From HGM04593 sp045646965 (GTDB taxonomy: Bacteria; Bacteroidota; Bacteroidia; Bacteroidales; Bacteroidaceae): DNA of 6,806 bases. The translations under genes were made by a program, and so were the position numbers. Location: the NCBI GenBank assembly GCA_045646965.1, contig JAZRLR010000011.1:1-6806 (forward strand), read 5' to 3'. Of this stretch, positions 1 to 6,299 are shown piece by piece. The notes under the pieces were generated by a model that worked only from the letters and a program-made list of their open reading frames with translations, had not been told where the DNA came from and made no database searches. The stretch's first letter is position 1. Every line of letters starts with the position of its first letter.

Positions 1-249
1 CTCATGCCGACTGCGACGCCCGTGCCGACCGCGACGCCTGTGCCGACCGCGACGCCTGTGCCGACCGCGACGCCCACGCCTGCGCCCTACAGAATGCTTT
101 CCTATGGAATGGACGCCGATGAGGACGTTTATGCCATGCAGGCGAAGCTGCATGAGCTGGGCTATCTGAAGAGCTCTCCTACCGGCGGATACTGGTCGAT
201 GACCGTGAATGCTGTCAAGGCGTTTCTGAAGGATGAAGGCCTGAGCGTG
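1..249 (+). CDS. Peptidoglycan-binding (PG_binding_1-like) protein, internal fragment, foreign to the rest of the window
   Basis: The frame is open from the first base, so the gene probably begins upstream; the Met at base 4 need not be the start. Residues 3-27 are a Pro/Thr/Ala linker made of PTATPV-type repeats. It is followed by a segment resembling a peptidoglycan-binding domain 1 repeat: a YGM(D)..DV..MQ.KLHELGYL stretch, then GGYWS.TVNAVKAF.KDEGL. Such linkers and domains are common in secreted cell-wall hydrolases and spore or envelope proteins of Clostridia; they bind peptidoglycan and tether a catalytic domain. Similarity stops near residue 83, where the reverse strand becomes recognisable metA. 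The frame then runs on to a stop at 319-321, but that tail is antisense metA and not part of this protein. GC content is clearly higher than in the following genes. The family call is fairly firm; the full protein and its activity cannot be seen. Confidence 0.65.
7..78 (+). repeat. Four tandem 18-bp repeats encoding PTATPV units
   Basis: Units lie at 7-24, 25-42, 43-60 and 61-78. The second and third are identical (consensus ccgaccgcgacgcctgtg); the first and fourth differ at a few bases. Each encodes Pro-Thr-Ala-Thr-Pro-Val (the last Pro-Thr-Ala-Thr-Pro-Thr), a flexible extracellular linker. The array may extend beyond the left edge. The units are direct, in frame and without spacers, so this is a coding minisatellite and not CRISPR. 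Confidence 0.9.
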
Positions 250-251
250 AA

Positions 252-410
252 ATCCGTCTCCGTCGTAATCTTTATAGGCATCAGATTGAGAATTGCAATA
301 CGCAACGGGCGAATATCCTGAGTATTCGCTCTGGTAGTGTCCATCACAAAGATGTTCTCTTGTTTCAGCAGTTCTATCGCTGGCAACAGATCGGGTAATG
401 TCAACGGCAT
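252..410 (-). CDS. metA: Homoserine O-succinyltransferase, N-terminal fragment broken by a sequence junction
   Basis: The reverse strand starts at the ATG at 408-410 and reads MPLTLPDLLPAIELLKQEN, then FVMDTTRA, QDIRPLRI and LNLMPIKITTETD. This matches the conserved N-terminus of MetA (HTS family), which transfers a succinyl (in some lineages acetyl) group to homoserine in methionine synthesis. Only about 53 of roughly 300 residues are present; the catalytic Cys, His and Glu lie in the missing part. The expected continuation (a Leu-rich segment beginning around RLLSN) is replaced by an unrelated reading that is antisense to the peptidoglycan-binding fragment. The break therefore lies within about 249-257. 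The gene is divergent from the porin and has its own promoter. In the real genome it is probably intact; here it is truncated by what looks like a chimeric join. Confidence 0.85.
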
Positions 411-434
411 AAAAACTTATTTTAATATTAGGTG

Positions 435-469
435 CAAAGATACAACAAAGAAACGAAAGATAGTGCAAA
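435..469 (-). promoter_or_regulatory. Predicted Bacteroidales promoter of metA
   Basis: On the minus strand a perfect TAnnTTTG -7 element (TATCTTTG) lies at 442-435, about 25 bases upstream of the metA ATG. A TTTG at 469-466 could be the -33 element, though the 23-base spacer is a little longer than the usual 19-21. The -7 match is strong; the -33 assignment is tentative. Confidence 0.55.
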
Positions 470-511
470 CACAAGAGAGCCTGCTTGCCGAATTATCTCC
501 TTTATCTCAAT

Positions 512-544
512 TTTGTGAAAAATGTAGCAAAAACCACATTTTTG
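512..544 (+). promoter_or_regulatory. Predicted Bacteroidales promoter of the porin gene
   Basis: TTTG at 512-515 is followed after 21 bases by CATTTTTG at 537-544, one base off the TAnnTTTG -7 consensus. Transcription would start near 550, giving a leader of about 55 bases before the ATG at 606. The leader is AT-rich and has no Shine-Dalgarno sequence, as is normal in this phylum. Confidence 0.45.
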
Positions 545-605
545 TACAGGTGTTGGTGTTGTGAGCAGGATATTTTTATATATTCGCGTGTTAAAAAATG
601 TTGCT

Positions 606-1748
606 ATGAAAATAATGAAGAGTTTGATGCTGTCGGCAGCGATGCTTTTTGCGGGCAATGCTCTTGCCGACGGAAATATGCAGAAGGATGTGAATGTTGC
701 TCTCTCTGCCACCACAACCGAGGCGACTGCGGCTGTTATGCAGACGGGCGCAAAGACAAATTCCCTGAACCTCGACCTTGGTTTGAGCAGGTTGCGTCTG
801 TGGGGCTACGGGCAGATGTGGTTCGGGTACAACGACGCAAAGGAGCCCTCTAACGACGCTTTGGTCAAAAGAATCATACTTATGGCCGACGCACAGATAA
901 CAAAGGAGATAAGTTTCTTTTTAATGTATGACGCGGCAGTGTCGGAGCTTCACGAATACTATGCGCAGTATGCCGTTGCGCCGTGGCTTCAGGTGCGTGC
1001 AGGACAGTTCAAGCAGCCCTTTACACTTGAGAGCATCTACTCCCCCACTTTTATGAGCACAATATTCTACGACCCCTCGGTGCTCTACCTCGCAGGTATA
1101 GCAAGCGACCCCCTTATGGGAAATAATGTGGCACGCGACACAGGTGTTATGCTCACAGGAGATTTCCTGAAGAACAGCAAAGGGCGTTGCCTGATGAACT
1201 ACAGCATAGGAGTATTCAACGGCCCGGGTATGAACCAGAAAGAAAATAACAGCCAGAAGGATGTAATTGGAATGCTCAAGTATATGCCCACAGAAAACTT
1301 TCTTGTAGAGGGTTCTTTCCTTGTGGGAACAGGCAATGCGCGAGCAGCTTCGCCCTACGGGCGTGTGGCACAGGGTGAGAACTATTCGCGTCACCGTTGG
1401 AATGTGGGTATTGAGGCAAAGTGTGCGCCTTTCTATCTGCGCAGTGAGTACATACAGGGAAGCGACGCAGGTATCCACTCTCGTGGCGGATATGTAAACC
1501 TGCTTTTTACTCCCGTGGAGCGTTTCGATATTGTTTTTAATTGGGACTACCTCGACAAGAACACAGCTCTTGGCACAGCCGAGCAGAAGGAGATTCCCAA
1601 TTATGTGACCGAGCAGAATACTTTTACCGCGGGCGTGCAGTACTGGATGTACAAGCGCTGCCGTCTCTCGGCGCAGTATGTCTACACAAAGCCGCGCGTG
1701 GGAACCGCAGGCCGTGAGTTTATCTCGCAATTGCAGATTTCTTTCTAA
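606..1748 (+). CDS. Outer-membrane porin, OprO/OprP (phosphate-selective porin) family
   Basis: This 380-residue protein has a signal peptide (MKIMKSLMLSAAMLFAGNALA, predicted cut after residue 21). A linker rich in Thr and Ala follows, then a beta-barrel-like body with alternating aromatic and polar strands from about residue 54. The stretch LQVRAGQFKQPFTLE at about 128-142, followed by a SPTFM segment, is characteristic of Porin_O_P proteins, in which the N-terminal strands lead into a long loop. The protein ends in Phe (LQISF), the usual outer-membrane barrel signature. It would form an anion- or phosphate-type pore, but selectivity cannot be read from this sequence and Bacteroidetes members have varied substrates. 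I chose the ATG at 606 because it begins a proper signal peptide; in-frame ATGs also occur at 561 (adds 15 residues ahead of the signal peptide) and 615. It is a single-gene unit with its own promoter and a terminator at 1775-1809. Confidence 0.88.
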   Translation: MKIMKSLMLSAAMLFAGNALADGNMQKDVNVALSATTTEATAAVMQTGAKTNSLNLDLGLSRLRLWGYGQMWFGYNDAKEPSNDALVKRIILMADAQITKEISFFLMYDAAVSELHEYYAQYAVAPWLQVRAGQFKQPFTLESIYSPTFMSTIFYDPSVLYLAGIASDPLMGNNVARDTGVMLTGDFLKNSKGRCLMNYSIGVFNGPGMNQKENNSQKDVIGMLKYMPTENFLVEGSFLVGTGNARAASPYGRVAQGENYSRHRWNVGIEAKCAPFYLRSEYIQGSDAGIHSRGGYVNLLFTPVERFDIVFNWDYLDKNTALGTAEQKEIPNYVTEQNTFTAGVQYWMYKRCRLSAQYVYTKPRVGTAGREFISQLQISF

Positions 1749-1774
1749 CGCCTCTTTGGCTTATCCGTGATAAT

Positions 1775-1809
1775 AAAACCCTTTACAAATAGTTTTTGTG
1801 AGGGGTTTT
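1775..1809 (+). terminator. Rho-independent-like terminator of the porin gene
   Basis: The arms 1775-1789 and 1795-1809 form a 15-bp stem around a 5-base loop, with two G-U wobbles when read as plus-strand RNA. Those two pairs become A-C mismatches on the minus strand, so the structure favours plus-strand use. The right arm ends in TTTT but no long U-tract follows. It lies 26 bases after the porin stop. Confidence 0.75.
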
Positions 1810-1900
1810 CTATCGCCCGTAAAATGGTGTTTAAGTAAATTTAACCTTGCAGTATTATCGATAGCAATCTGCTTTTTTAAAATAATTAAAAAAAAAGTGA

Positions 1901-1908
1901 TAGTTTTG
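1901..1908 (+). promoter_or_regulatory. -7 promoter element of the LRR gene
   Basis: TAGTTTTG is a perfect TAnnTTTG match, 60 bases upstream of the ATG at 1969. No TTTG is seen at the -33 position; a run of T at 1873-1878 is the only candidate. Expected transcription start is near 1913-1915. Confidence 0.5.
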
Positions 1909-1930
1909 TGTGACACTTCGGCATTTCGTC

Positions 1931-1947
1931 CGTCTATGGTATAGACG
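1931..1947 (+). promoter_or_regulatory. Perfect 7-bp hairpin in the leader of the LRR gene
   Basis: CGTCTAT (1931-1937) and ATAGACG (1941-1947) are exact reverse complements around GGT. It lies between the predicted transcription start and the ATG, so it would fold in the mRNA leader; as DNA it is also a short dyad that a dimeric regulator could bind. No function is shown. Confidence 0.45.
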
Positions 1948-1968
1948 TATAATTTAAATATAGATATA

Positions 1969-2754
1969 ATGAAGAAAAGTATTTTAAAAAAGCTGTTTGC
2001 GGCGGCTATGCTGCTGTGTTCAGCAAACGTGCAGGCAGAAGATTTCAGAGTTGATGGCATAAGTTATAATATCCTGTCAGACAACACTGTAACCGTGACC
2101 TGGAAACTTGGTGCAAGCGTAAGCAGCGGCATAAGAATTGAGGGCGCCGGCCCGGGTAGTTTCAACGATGAGCACACGGGCGATGTGGTTGTCCCCTCTA
2201 AAGTAACATATAACGGCAAGACTTACACCGTTACGGCCATAGATGATATGGCTTTTAAAAATTGCAGCAAGCTTGCAAGCATCACTCTGCCGAGCACTAT
2301 AAAAAGCATAGGTGCTATGCCTTTCTACAACACACCCGCCCTGGAGGAGGTGTATATAAAAGATTTGTCGGCGTGGTGCAAGATAGACTTTGCCAGCAGC
2401 TGGTCAAACCCTCTTTTAAGTGCAAAGAAATTATATGTAAAAGGGAAGCTTGTGACCGACCTTGTCATACCCAAAGATATAAAGGTTATTAAACACGCTG
2501 CTTTTGCAAATGGTAATTTCAGGAGTGTGACCTTGCACAAGAATGTGGAGAGCATAGAAACGGGTGCTTTCTTCGGATGTAAGTTCACAAGCATTGTTTC
2601 GAAGATTCCCGCCCACAAACTAAAACCTATATACTATGTATTCGACGAAGGCGTGGATAAAGATAAGTGTGTGCTTTATGTTCCCAAAGGCGCTAAAGAG
2701 ACTTATGCTTCTACCGAGGGTTGGATGGAGTTTAAAAATATTGTAGAGAAATAA
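1969..2754 (+). CDS. Secreted BspA-like leucine-rich-repeat (LRR_5) protein
   Basis: The protein has 261 residues. Residues 1-23 are a signal peptide (MKKSILKKLFAAAMLLCSANVQA, cut before EDF). The next ~50 residues, with WKLGASVSSGIRIEGAG, are a short beta-rich region. LRR_5 (BspA-type) units follow: VTAIDDMAFKNCSKLASITL at 88-107, a SIGAMPFYNTPALEEVYI unit, a LVIPKDIKVIKHAAFANG unit, and a HKNVESIETGAFFGCKFTSI unit. The end, CVLYVPKGAKETYASTEGW then FKNIVE, is the recurring C-terminal module of these proteins in Bacteroidales. BspA relatives bind host matrix proteins or other bacteria, but many are uncharacterised, so no ligand is claimed. There is no LPxTG-like anchor, type IX secretion tail or lipobox (the signal-peptide Cys is not in a lipobox context), so it is periplasmic or released. 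It is a monocistronic unit with its own promoter, and a terminator follows the stop. Confidence 0.85.
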   Translation: MKKSILKKLFAAAMLLCSANVQAEDFRVDGISYNILSDNTVTVTWKLGASVSSGIRIEGAGPGSFNDEHTGDVVVPSKVTYNGKTYTVTAIDDMAFKNCSKLASITLPSTIKSIGAMPFYNTPALEEVYIKDLSAWCKIDFASSWSNPLLSAKKLYVKGKLVTDLVIPKDIKVIKHAAFANGNFRSVTLHKNVESIETGAFFGCKFTSIVSKIPAHKLKPIYYVFDEGVDKDKCVLYVPKGAKETYASTEGWMEFKNIVEK

Positions 2755-2777
2755 CCCCCTCGGTTCGAGAAATAAAT

Positions 2778-2807
2778 AACGCCCCTTGATTTGTGTCAAG
2801 GGGCGTT
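2778..2807 (+). terminator. Strong terminator between the convergent LRR and htrA genes
   Basis: AACGCCCCTTGA (2778-2789) and TCAAGGGGCGTT (2796-2807) pair perfectly over 12 bp around a 6-base loop and are followed by TGGTTTTT. The U-rich tail is on the plus strand, so it best serves the LRR gene. The stem is symmetric, and with htrA ending at 2827 it could also stop minus-strand transcription, though the tail there (ATTTATTT) is weaker. Confidence 0.9.
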
Positions 2808-2826
2808 TGGTTTTTAAGAGGTGTGT

Positions 2827-4305
2827 TTATTGCAACGGTACGGAGTAGAATACCCTCTGTCCTGCTGCGTTGTATCCCGAGATAAAGAGCACGGGCTCGT
2901 TCGATGCGTTGGCCTGCTTGACTGCTTTTTGCAGGTCGTCGATGGTGCGCATTGCGCTGCCGTTCACTTTTTGTATTACAACGCCTTTTTTAACGCCGTA
3001 CTTCGAGAATAGGCCGTCGCTTGTGTTTGTAACCTTGAGGCCGTAGGAGATTTTGAAGAAGTTCTTCTCTTTCTCGTCGATGGGCTTGAATTCTGCTCCC
3101 AGAATGTCGAGGTCTACGTTCTTCACCACCTCTGTATTGCCTTGTACGTTGGTGAGTGTAACGTCGAAGGTCTTTTCTTTTTTGTTGCGCATAACCTTCA
3201 CTTTCACGCGGGTGCCGGGTACTGTCTTTGCGAGTGTCTCCTGCAGCTCGGCCATATTTTTAATTGTTTTACCATTGAGCCCTGTGATGACATCGCCCGC
3301 TTCTATGCCTGCCTGTTTGGCTGCACCGTCGTCGGTCACTTCCGACACATACACACCATCTACGGTGCCGAGATTCTCCTTTTCGGCAAGCTCGCTTGTG
3401 ACTGTGCCGCCTTTTATGCCAAGCACTGCACGCTGCACGGTGCCAAATTCTTTGAGGTCGGAAACTATCTTTGTCATAATAGATGAGGGAATGGCAAAGC
3501 CATATCCTGCGTATGAGCCTGTGGGAGAGGAGAGCACAGCGTTTATGCCCACGAGCTCGCCTGCGGCGTTCACAAGTGCTCCGCCGCTGTTACCTTGGTT
3601 TATGGCTGCGTCGGTTTGTATGAAGGACTCGATGCCGCCGTCGTAAATACCCAGCGAGCGTGCCTTGGCGCTCACAATGCCCGCGGTGACGGTTGATGTG
3701 AGGTTAAAGGGGTTGCCCACGGCAAGCACCCACTCCCCTATCTTGAGGTTGTCGCTGTCGCCCACGGTGAGGAAAGGTAGTTTGTCGTCGGCTTCTATTT
3801 TTATGAGGGCGAGGTCGGTATTTGCGTCGGTGCCTATGAGGCGGGCGGGATAGGTGCGGTTATCGTTGAGGGTGACCGATATTTCGTCGGCGCCGTCGAT
3901 GACGTGGTTATTTGTTACAATATAACCGTCGTCGCTCAAGATGACTCCCGAGCCGAAACCCACGCGGGGCTGTGTCTGCACACGCTGCTCACGCCCCATT
4001 CCGTCGCCAAAGAAGAAATCGTAGATGTCGGGGGCACGGCGTATGACGGCTGTTTTCCCTTTTGCAGTTGATTTGATGTGCACCACGGCGTGAACCGATT
4101 TCTCGGCAGCCTCGGTGAGGTCGATATTTTGTCCTATGGGCGCAACGGGCATAGCCGCCTTTGTGACAAATGTCTCTTTGAACGACTGCTCCTGCTGTGG
4201 CACTATGCTGCGGCTCGCCACATTGTATGCTGTGTAACCGGCTGCGGCGCTGCTCGCAACCACCACAAATGTTCCGAAAATAAGTTTTTTAAATACTTTT
4301 TTCAT
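2827..4305 (-). CDS. htrA: HtrA/DegP-family periplasmic serine protease (Do type)
   Basis: This 492-residue envelope protease/chaperone degrades or refolds damaged periplasmic and outer-membrane proteins. Residues 1-30 are a basic start plus hydrophobic segment, either a signal peptide or a membrane anchor. A trypsin-like domain spans about 60-285 and carries the full catalytic triad: His134 in TNNHVIDGA, Asp164 in ANTDLALI, Ser240 in GNSGGAL. A Gly-rich entry GFGSGVILSDDGYIVTNNH precedes the His. The long loop at 92-115 (DFFFGDGMGREQ) matches the LA loop region of DegP/DegQ. PDZ1 lies at about 293-385 (GAAKQAGIEAGDVITGLNGK) and PDZ2 at about 395-490 (GLFSKYGVKKGVVIQKVNGS). Length and order are those of a complete two-PDZ Do protease, and no key residue is missing. 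The ATG at 4303-4305 begins the signal sequence. It is transcribed alone, convergent with the LRR gene. Family is certain; degP versus degQ is not resolved. Confidence 0.96.
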   Translation of the reverse strand: MKKVFKKLIFGTFVVVASSAAAGYTAYNVASRSIVPQQEQSFKETFVTKAAMPVAPIGQNIDLTEAAEKSVHAVVHIKSTAKGKTAVIRRAPDIYDFFFGDGMGREQRVQTQPRVGFGSGVILSDDGYIVTNNHVIDGADEISVTLNDNRTYPARLIGTDANTDLALIKIEADDKLPFLTVGDSDNLKIGEWVLAVGNPFNLTSTVTAGIVSAKARSLGIYDGGIESFIQTDAAINQGNSGGALVNAAGELVGINAVLSSPTGSYAGYGFAIPSSIMTKIVSDLKEFGTVQRAVLGIKGGTVTSELAEKENLGTVDGVYVSEVTDDGAAKQAGIEAGDVITGLNGKTIKNMAELQETLAKTVPGTRVKVKVMRNKKEKTFDVTLTNVQGNTEVVKNVDLDILGAEFKPIDEKEKNFFKISYGLKVTNTSDGLFSKYGVKKGVVIQKVNGSAMRTIDDLQKAVKQANASNEPVLFISGYNAAGQRVFYSVPLQ

Positions 4306-4347
4306 AATTTCGTAAATGGTTTTTGTTAATTATTCTGCTGTGTTTAA

Positions 4348-4388
4348 CAAAAGGCTTGCCTGCGTGTTTGTGCTGTGACAGCCTTTTG
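4348..4388 (-). promoter_or_regulatory. Stem-loop at the predicted 5' end of the htrA mRNA
   Basis: CAAAAGGCT (4348-4356) and AGCCTTTTG (4380-4388) are exact 9-bp reverse complements separated by 23 bases. The predicted htrA transcription start, 6-7 bases past the -7 element, is near 4388. The stem would therefore sit at or next to the 5' end of the messenger, about 43 bases before the ATG. It may protect the mRNA or regulate it; it has no U-tract and does not look like a terminator. Confidence 0.45.
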
Positions 4389-4394
4389 CGATGG

Positions 4395-4424
4395 CAAATA
4401 TAATCCCATAAACCATATAAGCAA
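4395..4424 (-). promoter_or_regulatory. Predicted promoter of htrA
   Basis: On the minus strand TTG (4424-4422) is followed after 19 bases by TATATTTG (4402-4395), a perfect TAnnTTTG. The leader would be about 80 bases. The match suggests the primary sigma factor is used; no sigma-E-type motif is recognised. Confidence 0.6.
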
Positions 4425-4516
4425 TAGTTGAACCCTCGTTTTTGGTTCTATTTAACAGAGACGCGCAGGTTTTAACAATAGTTTAAAGTACCTCTTCCTT
4501 TTTTTAACATATTTAA

Positions 4517-4545
4517 AAGAGCGAGTGATTTGTTCACCCGCTCTT
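4517..4545 (-). terminator. Terminator of the TerB-like/TPR gene
   Basis: The arms 4545-4534 and 4528-4517 form a 12-bp stem with a 5-base loop, four bases past the stop at 4550-4552. Read as minus-strand RNA the one irregular pair is G-U; on the plus strand it is an A-C mismatch, so the minus strand is the working one. TTTTAAATAT follows the stem. Confidence 0.8.
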
Positions 4546-4549
4546 GCTT

Positions 4550-6151
4550 TTAATATACATCTGTCGAAAATTCCAATCTGTCGTATCCCCACCCTTTCAA
4601 CGCGTTCTCGTAATCCCGTGCATCAAAATTGTAACCCTCTTTTTTTAATTCCTGCAAGCAGTATGGGCATTGATTCTTGATACCTTTGAACAAAAATTTC
4701 ATAGCAGGTATCAGTGGGTACTCAATTACGCTGTCTTTAAAGTGCAGATTAACTTTTTCGAGATTTATATTACCGTTTATTAAGTGCTTGTATATATACT
4801 TGTAGCCTGACACGCATTTGTTTGTAGCTTGTAACTTGAGAATCTTTTCGAGCTGTTCCTCAATCATAGAGTCCGTGGTGTCGGGGTGTCCCACAATCCA
4901 GTTGAAAAGTTCTCCACTGCACTCGGCGTTGTGTTTTTTCTCACCCTGTTTCCATAGTTCTATGGCCTCGGAATACTTTTTCTGGCTCCACAAATAACGC
5001 CCTTTAAAATACTCTCCCCAACCATTGCAATCTTCTTCTATTGATGTATCCCACATCACGAGGGCTTGTGATACTACTCGTTTTTGGACGAAAGTGGTTT
5101 GGCCCATCCAGCCACGGTTGTGTGCTTTTGAAAATACATCCCAAGCTTTTGAATAATCCTCCACGCCAAAGTATGCCTTTCCGAGCTTTAACAGGAGAGA
5201 CGGGTTCTTATAAATGTCGGCTTCATAGGCTGCTTTGTAGCTCTTTGTTGCCAAGTTAAAACGCGGGTAGCTCAACACATCACCCGGGCGGCTTATCCGA
5301 GAGAAACAGTCGCCTAAAGTCTCGTATGCTACAGAAAGGCTCTCCATAATATCTGAATATTCATAAGAATCCTCGTTTTCGGGCAAAGCCTTACGATATA
5401 ATACCACAGTTAAATGAGCCCAATAGACAGCCATACTTGGTTCGTCTCTGGTTTCGGCAAGCTCAAGGAGTTCGCTATAGGGCAACTCCTCTTCGTAATC
5501 CATAATATAAAGCAGCAAATCTTTTATGGTTACGATATTTAAGCCGTAGTCATTGGAAACATTATAGCCAATCTCTTCGTCGATGTAATCTAATACATTA
5601 TCGGCACATAGATTTACTTCGAAGCCGTCGTCGGTTACTGTATTTTCCTCTAACCACGCTGCGATTCTTTCTTCGTCGTCGGCATACTCTTCGTTATCGT
5701 CTTCTTCATCTTCGTCGTCGCTGAATGTTTCTTCATCTTCGTCGTTGCAGAAAGTCTCATCGTCCTCATCATCTCCTTCGACGTCATCGGTGCAGAACTC
5801 GTTCCACGTTTCGGTGTTTGGGAAAGGAAGGCTGCAGCTACCCACTATATTAAACATAAGTGTAGCCTCTTCGTCGGAAACCTCTCCATCGCTGATGATT
5901 GTTTCGAAGACGATATTGGAGATATCTTGCTTGGCATCTTCATCGAGCTCCTCTATTATCGCATAGGCGGTTTTTTCCTCCATTTCTATCGCAGCCTCGA
6001 TAATAGAGGTTGCTTTGTCGTTTGAAATTTTAAACCCGCTCAAGAACTCTGTGACTTTCTCACTTTTCTTCTCTTCTCCTATACCGTCGCAATGTATTAT
6101 GCTGTGAAGCACGTTTAGTATAGCCTTCAGTTGTTTCAATGACACTTTCAT
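4550..6151 (-). CDS. Uncharacterised protein: TerB-like N-terminus, acidic linker, TPR-like C-terminal half
   Basis: I do not recognise a named family. The protein has 533 residues, no signal peptide and no membrane segment, so it is probably cytoplasmic. Residues about 5-107 look like a TerB/TerB-like helical domain: a helix ending HCDGIGEEK, and a second ETIISDGEVSDEEATLMF stretch, the usual acidic metal-binding-type signature of that fold. Residues 122-161 are an extremely acidic linker containing repeated DEDxETF units. Residues 180-290 are helical, and 296-408 hold TPR/Sel1-like helices (YKAAYEADIYKNPSLLLKLG, then YFGVEDYSKAWDVFSKAHNRG; later YFKGRYLWSQKKYSEAIELW). A CPYC pair (495-498) lies near the C-terminus; only two Cys are seen, so a zinc knuckle is not supported. 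TPR arrays bind partner proteins, which suggests a scaffold role. The ATG at 6149-6151 was chosen because upstream the frame enters promoter sequence and then antisense rnpB. It is divergent from rnpB and followed by its own terminator. Confidence 0.8.
   Translation of the reverse strand: MKVSLKQLKAILNVLHSIIHCDGIGEEKKSEKVTEFLSGFKISNDKATSIIEAAIEMEEKTAYAIIEELDEDAKQDISNIVFETIISDGEVSDEEATLMFNIVGSCSLPFPNTETWNEFCTDDVEGDDEDDETFCNDEDEETFSDDEDEEDDNEEYADDEERIAAWLEENTVTDDGFEVNLCADNVLDYIDEEIGYNVSNDYGLNIVTIKDLLLYIMDYEEELPYSELLELAETRDEPSMAVYWAHLTVVLYRKALPENEDSYEYSDIMESLSVAYETLGDCFSRISRPGDVLSYPRFNLATKSYKAAYEADIYKNPSLLLKLGKAYFGVEDYSKAWDVFSKAHNRGWMGQTTFVQKRVVSQALVMWDTSIEEDCNGWGEYFKGRYLWSQKKYSEAIELWKQGEKKHNAECSGELFNWIVGHPDTTDSMIEEQLEKILKLQATNKCVSGYKYIYKHLINGNINLEKVNLHFKDSVIEYPLIPAMKFLFKGIKNQCPYCLQELKKEGYNFDARDYENALKGWGYDRLEFSTDVY
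5704..5757 (-). repeat. 27-bp tandem duplication in the acidic linker
   Basis: 5704-5730 and 5731-5757 align at 23 of 27 bases without gaps. They encode two consecutive 9-residue units of the type E-T-F-x-x-D/E-acidic. Flanking sequence holds weaker, decayed copies. The unit length is a multiple of three, so copy-number changes would keep the frame. Confidence 0.75.
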
Positions 6152-6180
6152 ATCGGTAAATGTTTTGCGGTTGTTTTCGA

Positions 6181-6211
6181 TAAAGATATATTGTAAGATG
6201 CATATATACAA
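6181..6211 (-). promoter_or_regulatory. Predicted promoter of the TerB-like/TPR gene
   Basis: On the minus strand TTG (6211-6209) and TATCTTTA (6188-6181) are 20 bases apart. The second is one base off TAnnTTTG. The start would lie near 6175, giving a leader of about 24 bases before the ATG. Confidence 0.4.
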
Positions 6212-6262
6212 TTGTTTCCAATTATTTTTAATTATTTTAAAATAAGAATAATGCGAATGGGC

Positions 6263-6290
6263 TTGTGTTACGTTTTTTTTCGTAACTTTG
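6263..6290 (+). promoter_or_regulatory. Promoter of rnpB with overlapping dyad
   Basis: TAACTTTG at 6283-6290 is a perfect -7 element placed about 10 bases before the RNase P RNA. TTG at 6263-6265 is the best -33 candidate but its spacer is only 17 bases. A perfect 6-bp inverted repeat, GTTACG (6267-6272) and CGTAAC (6281-6286), separated by eight T, overlaps the -7 element. Confidence 0.6.
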
Positions 6291-6299
6291 CACACCGAA

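Noticed and set aside
7..78. CRISPR-like array
   Set aside because: Units are 18 bp, contiguous and in frame with no spacers; they encode a Pro-Thr linker.
162..251. C-terminal 28 residues of the open metA frame
   Set aside because: They are antisense to the peptidoglycan-binding gene and do not match MetA after the TETD motif.
250..321. Continuation of the peptidoglycan-binding frame to a stop at 319-321
   Set aside because: Beyond ~250 this frame is antisense to conserved metA codons and loses all domain similarity.
490..499. CPYC pair at residues 495-498 of the TerB-like/TPR protein read as a thioredoxin or zinc motif (residue numbers)
   Set aside because: No thioredoxin fold context and no second Cys pair nearby, so neither redox nor zinc function is supported.
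921..1730. 269-codon open frame on the minus strand inside the porin gene
   Set aside because: Cys- and His-rich composition typical of an antisense shadow, no recognisable domain; the plus strand is a clear porin.
3053..3646. 197-codon open frame on the plus strand inside htrA
   Set aside because: Ser/Phe/Pro-rich antisense reading of a well-conserved protease; no start signal or family.
5745..5966. Ser-rich plus-strand open frame
   Set aside because: It is the antisense of the acidic linker: Asp/Glu codons read backwards as Ser codons.
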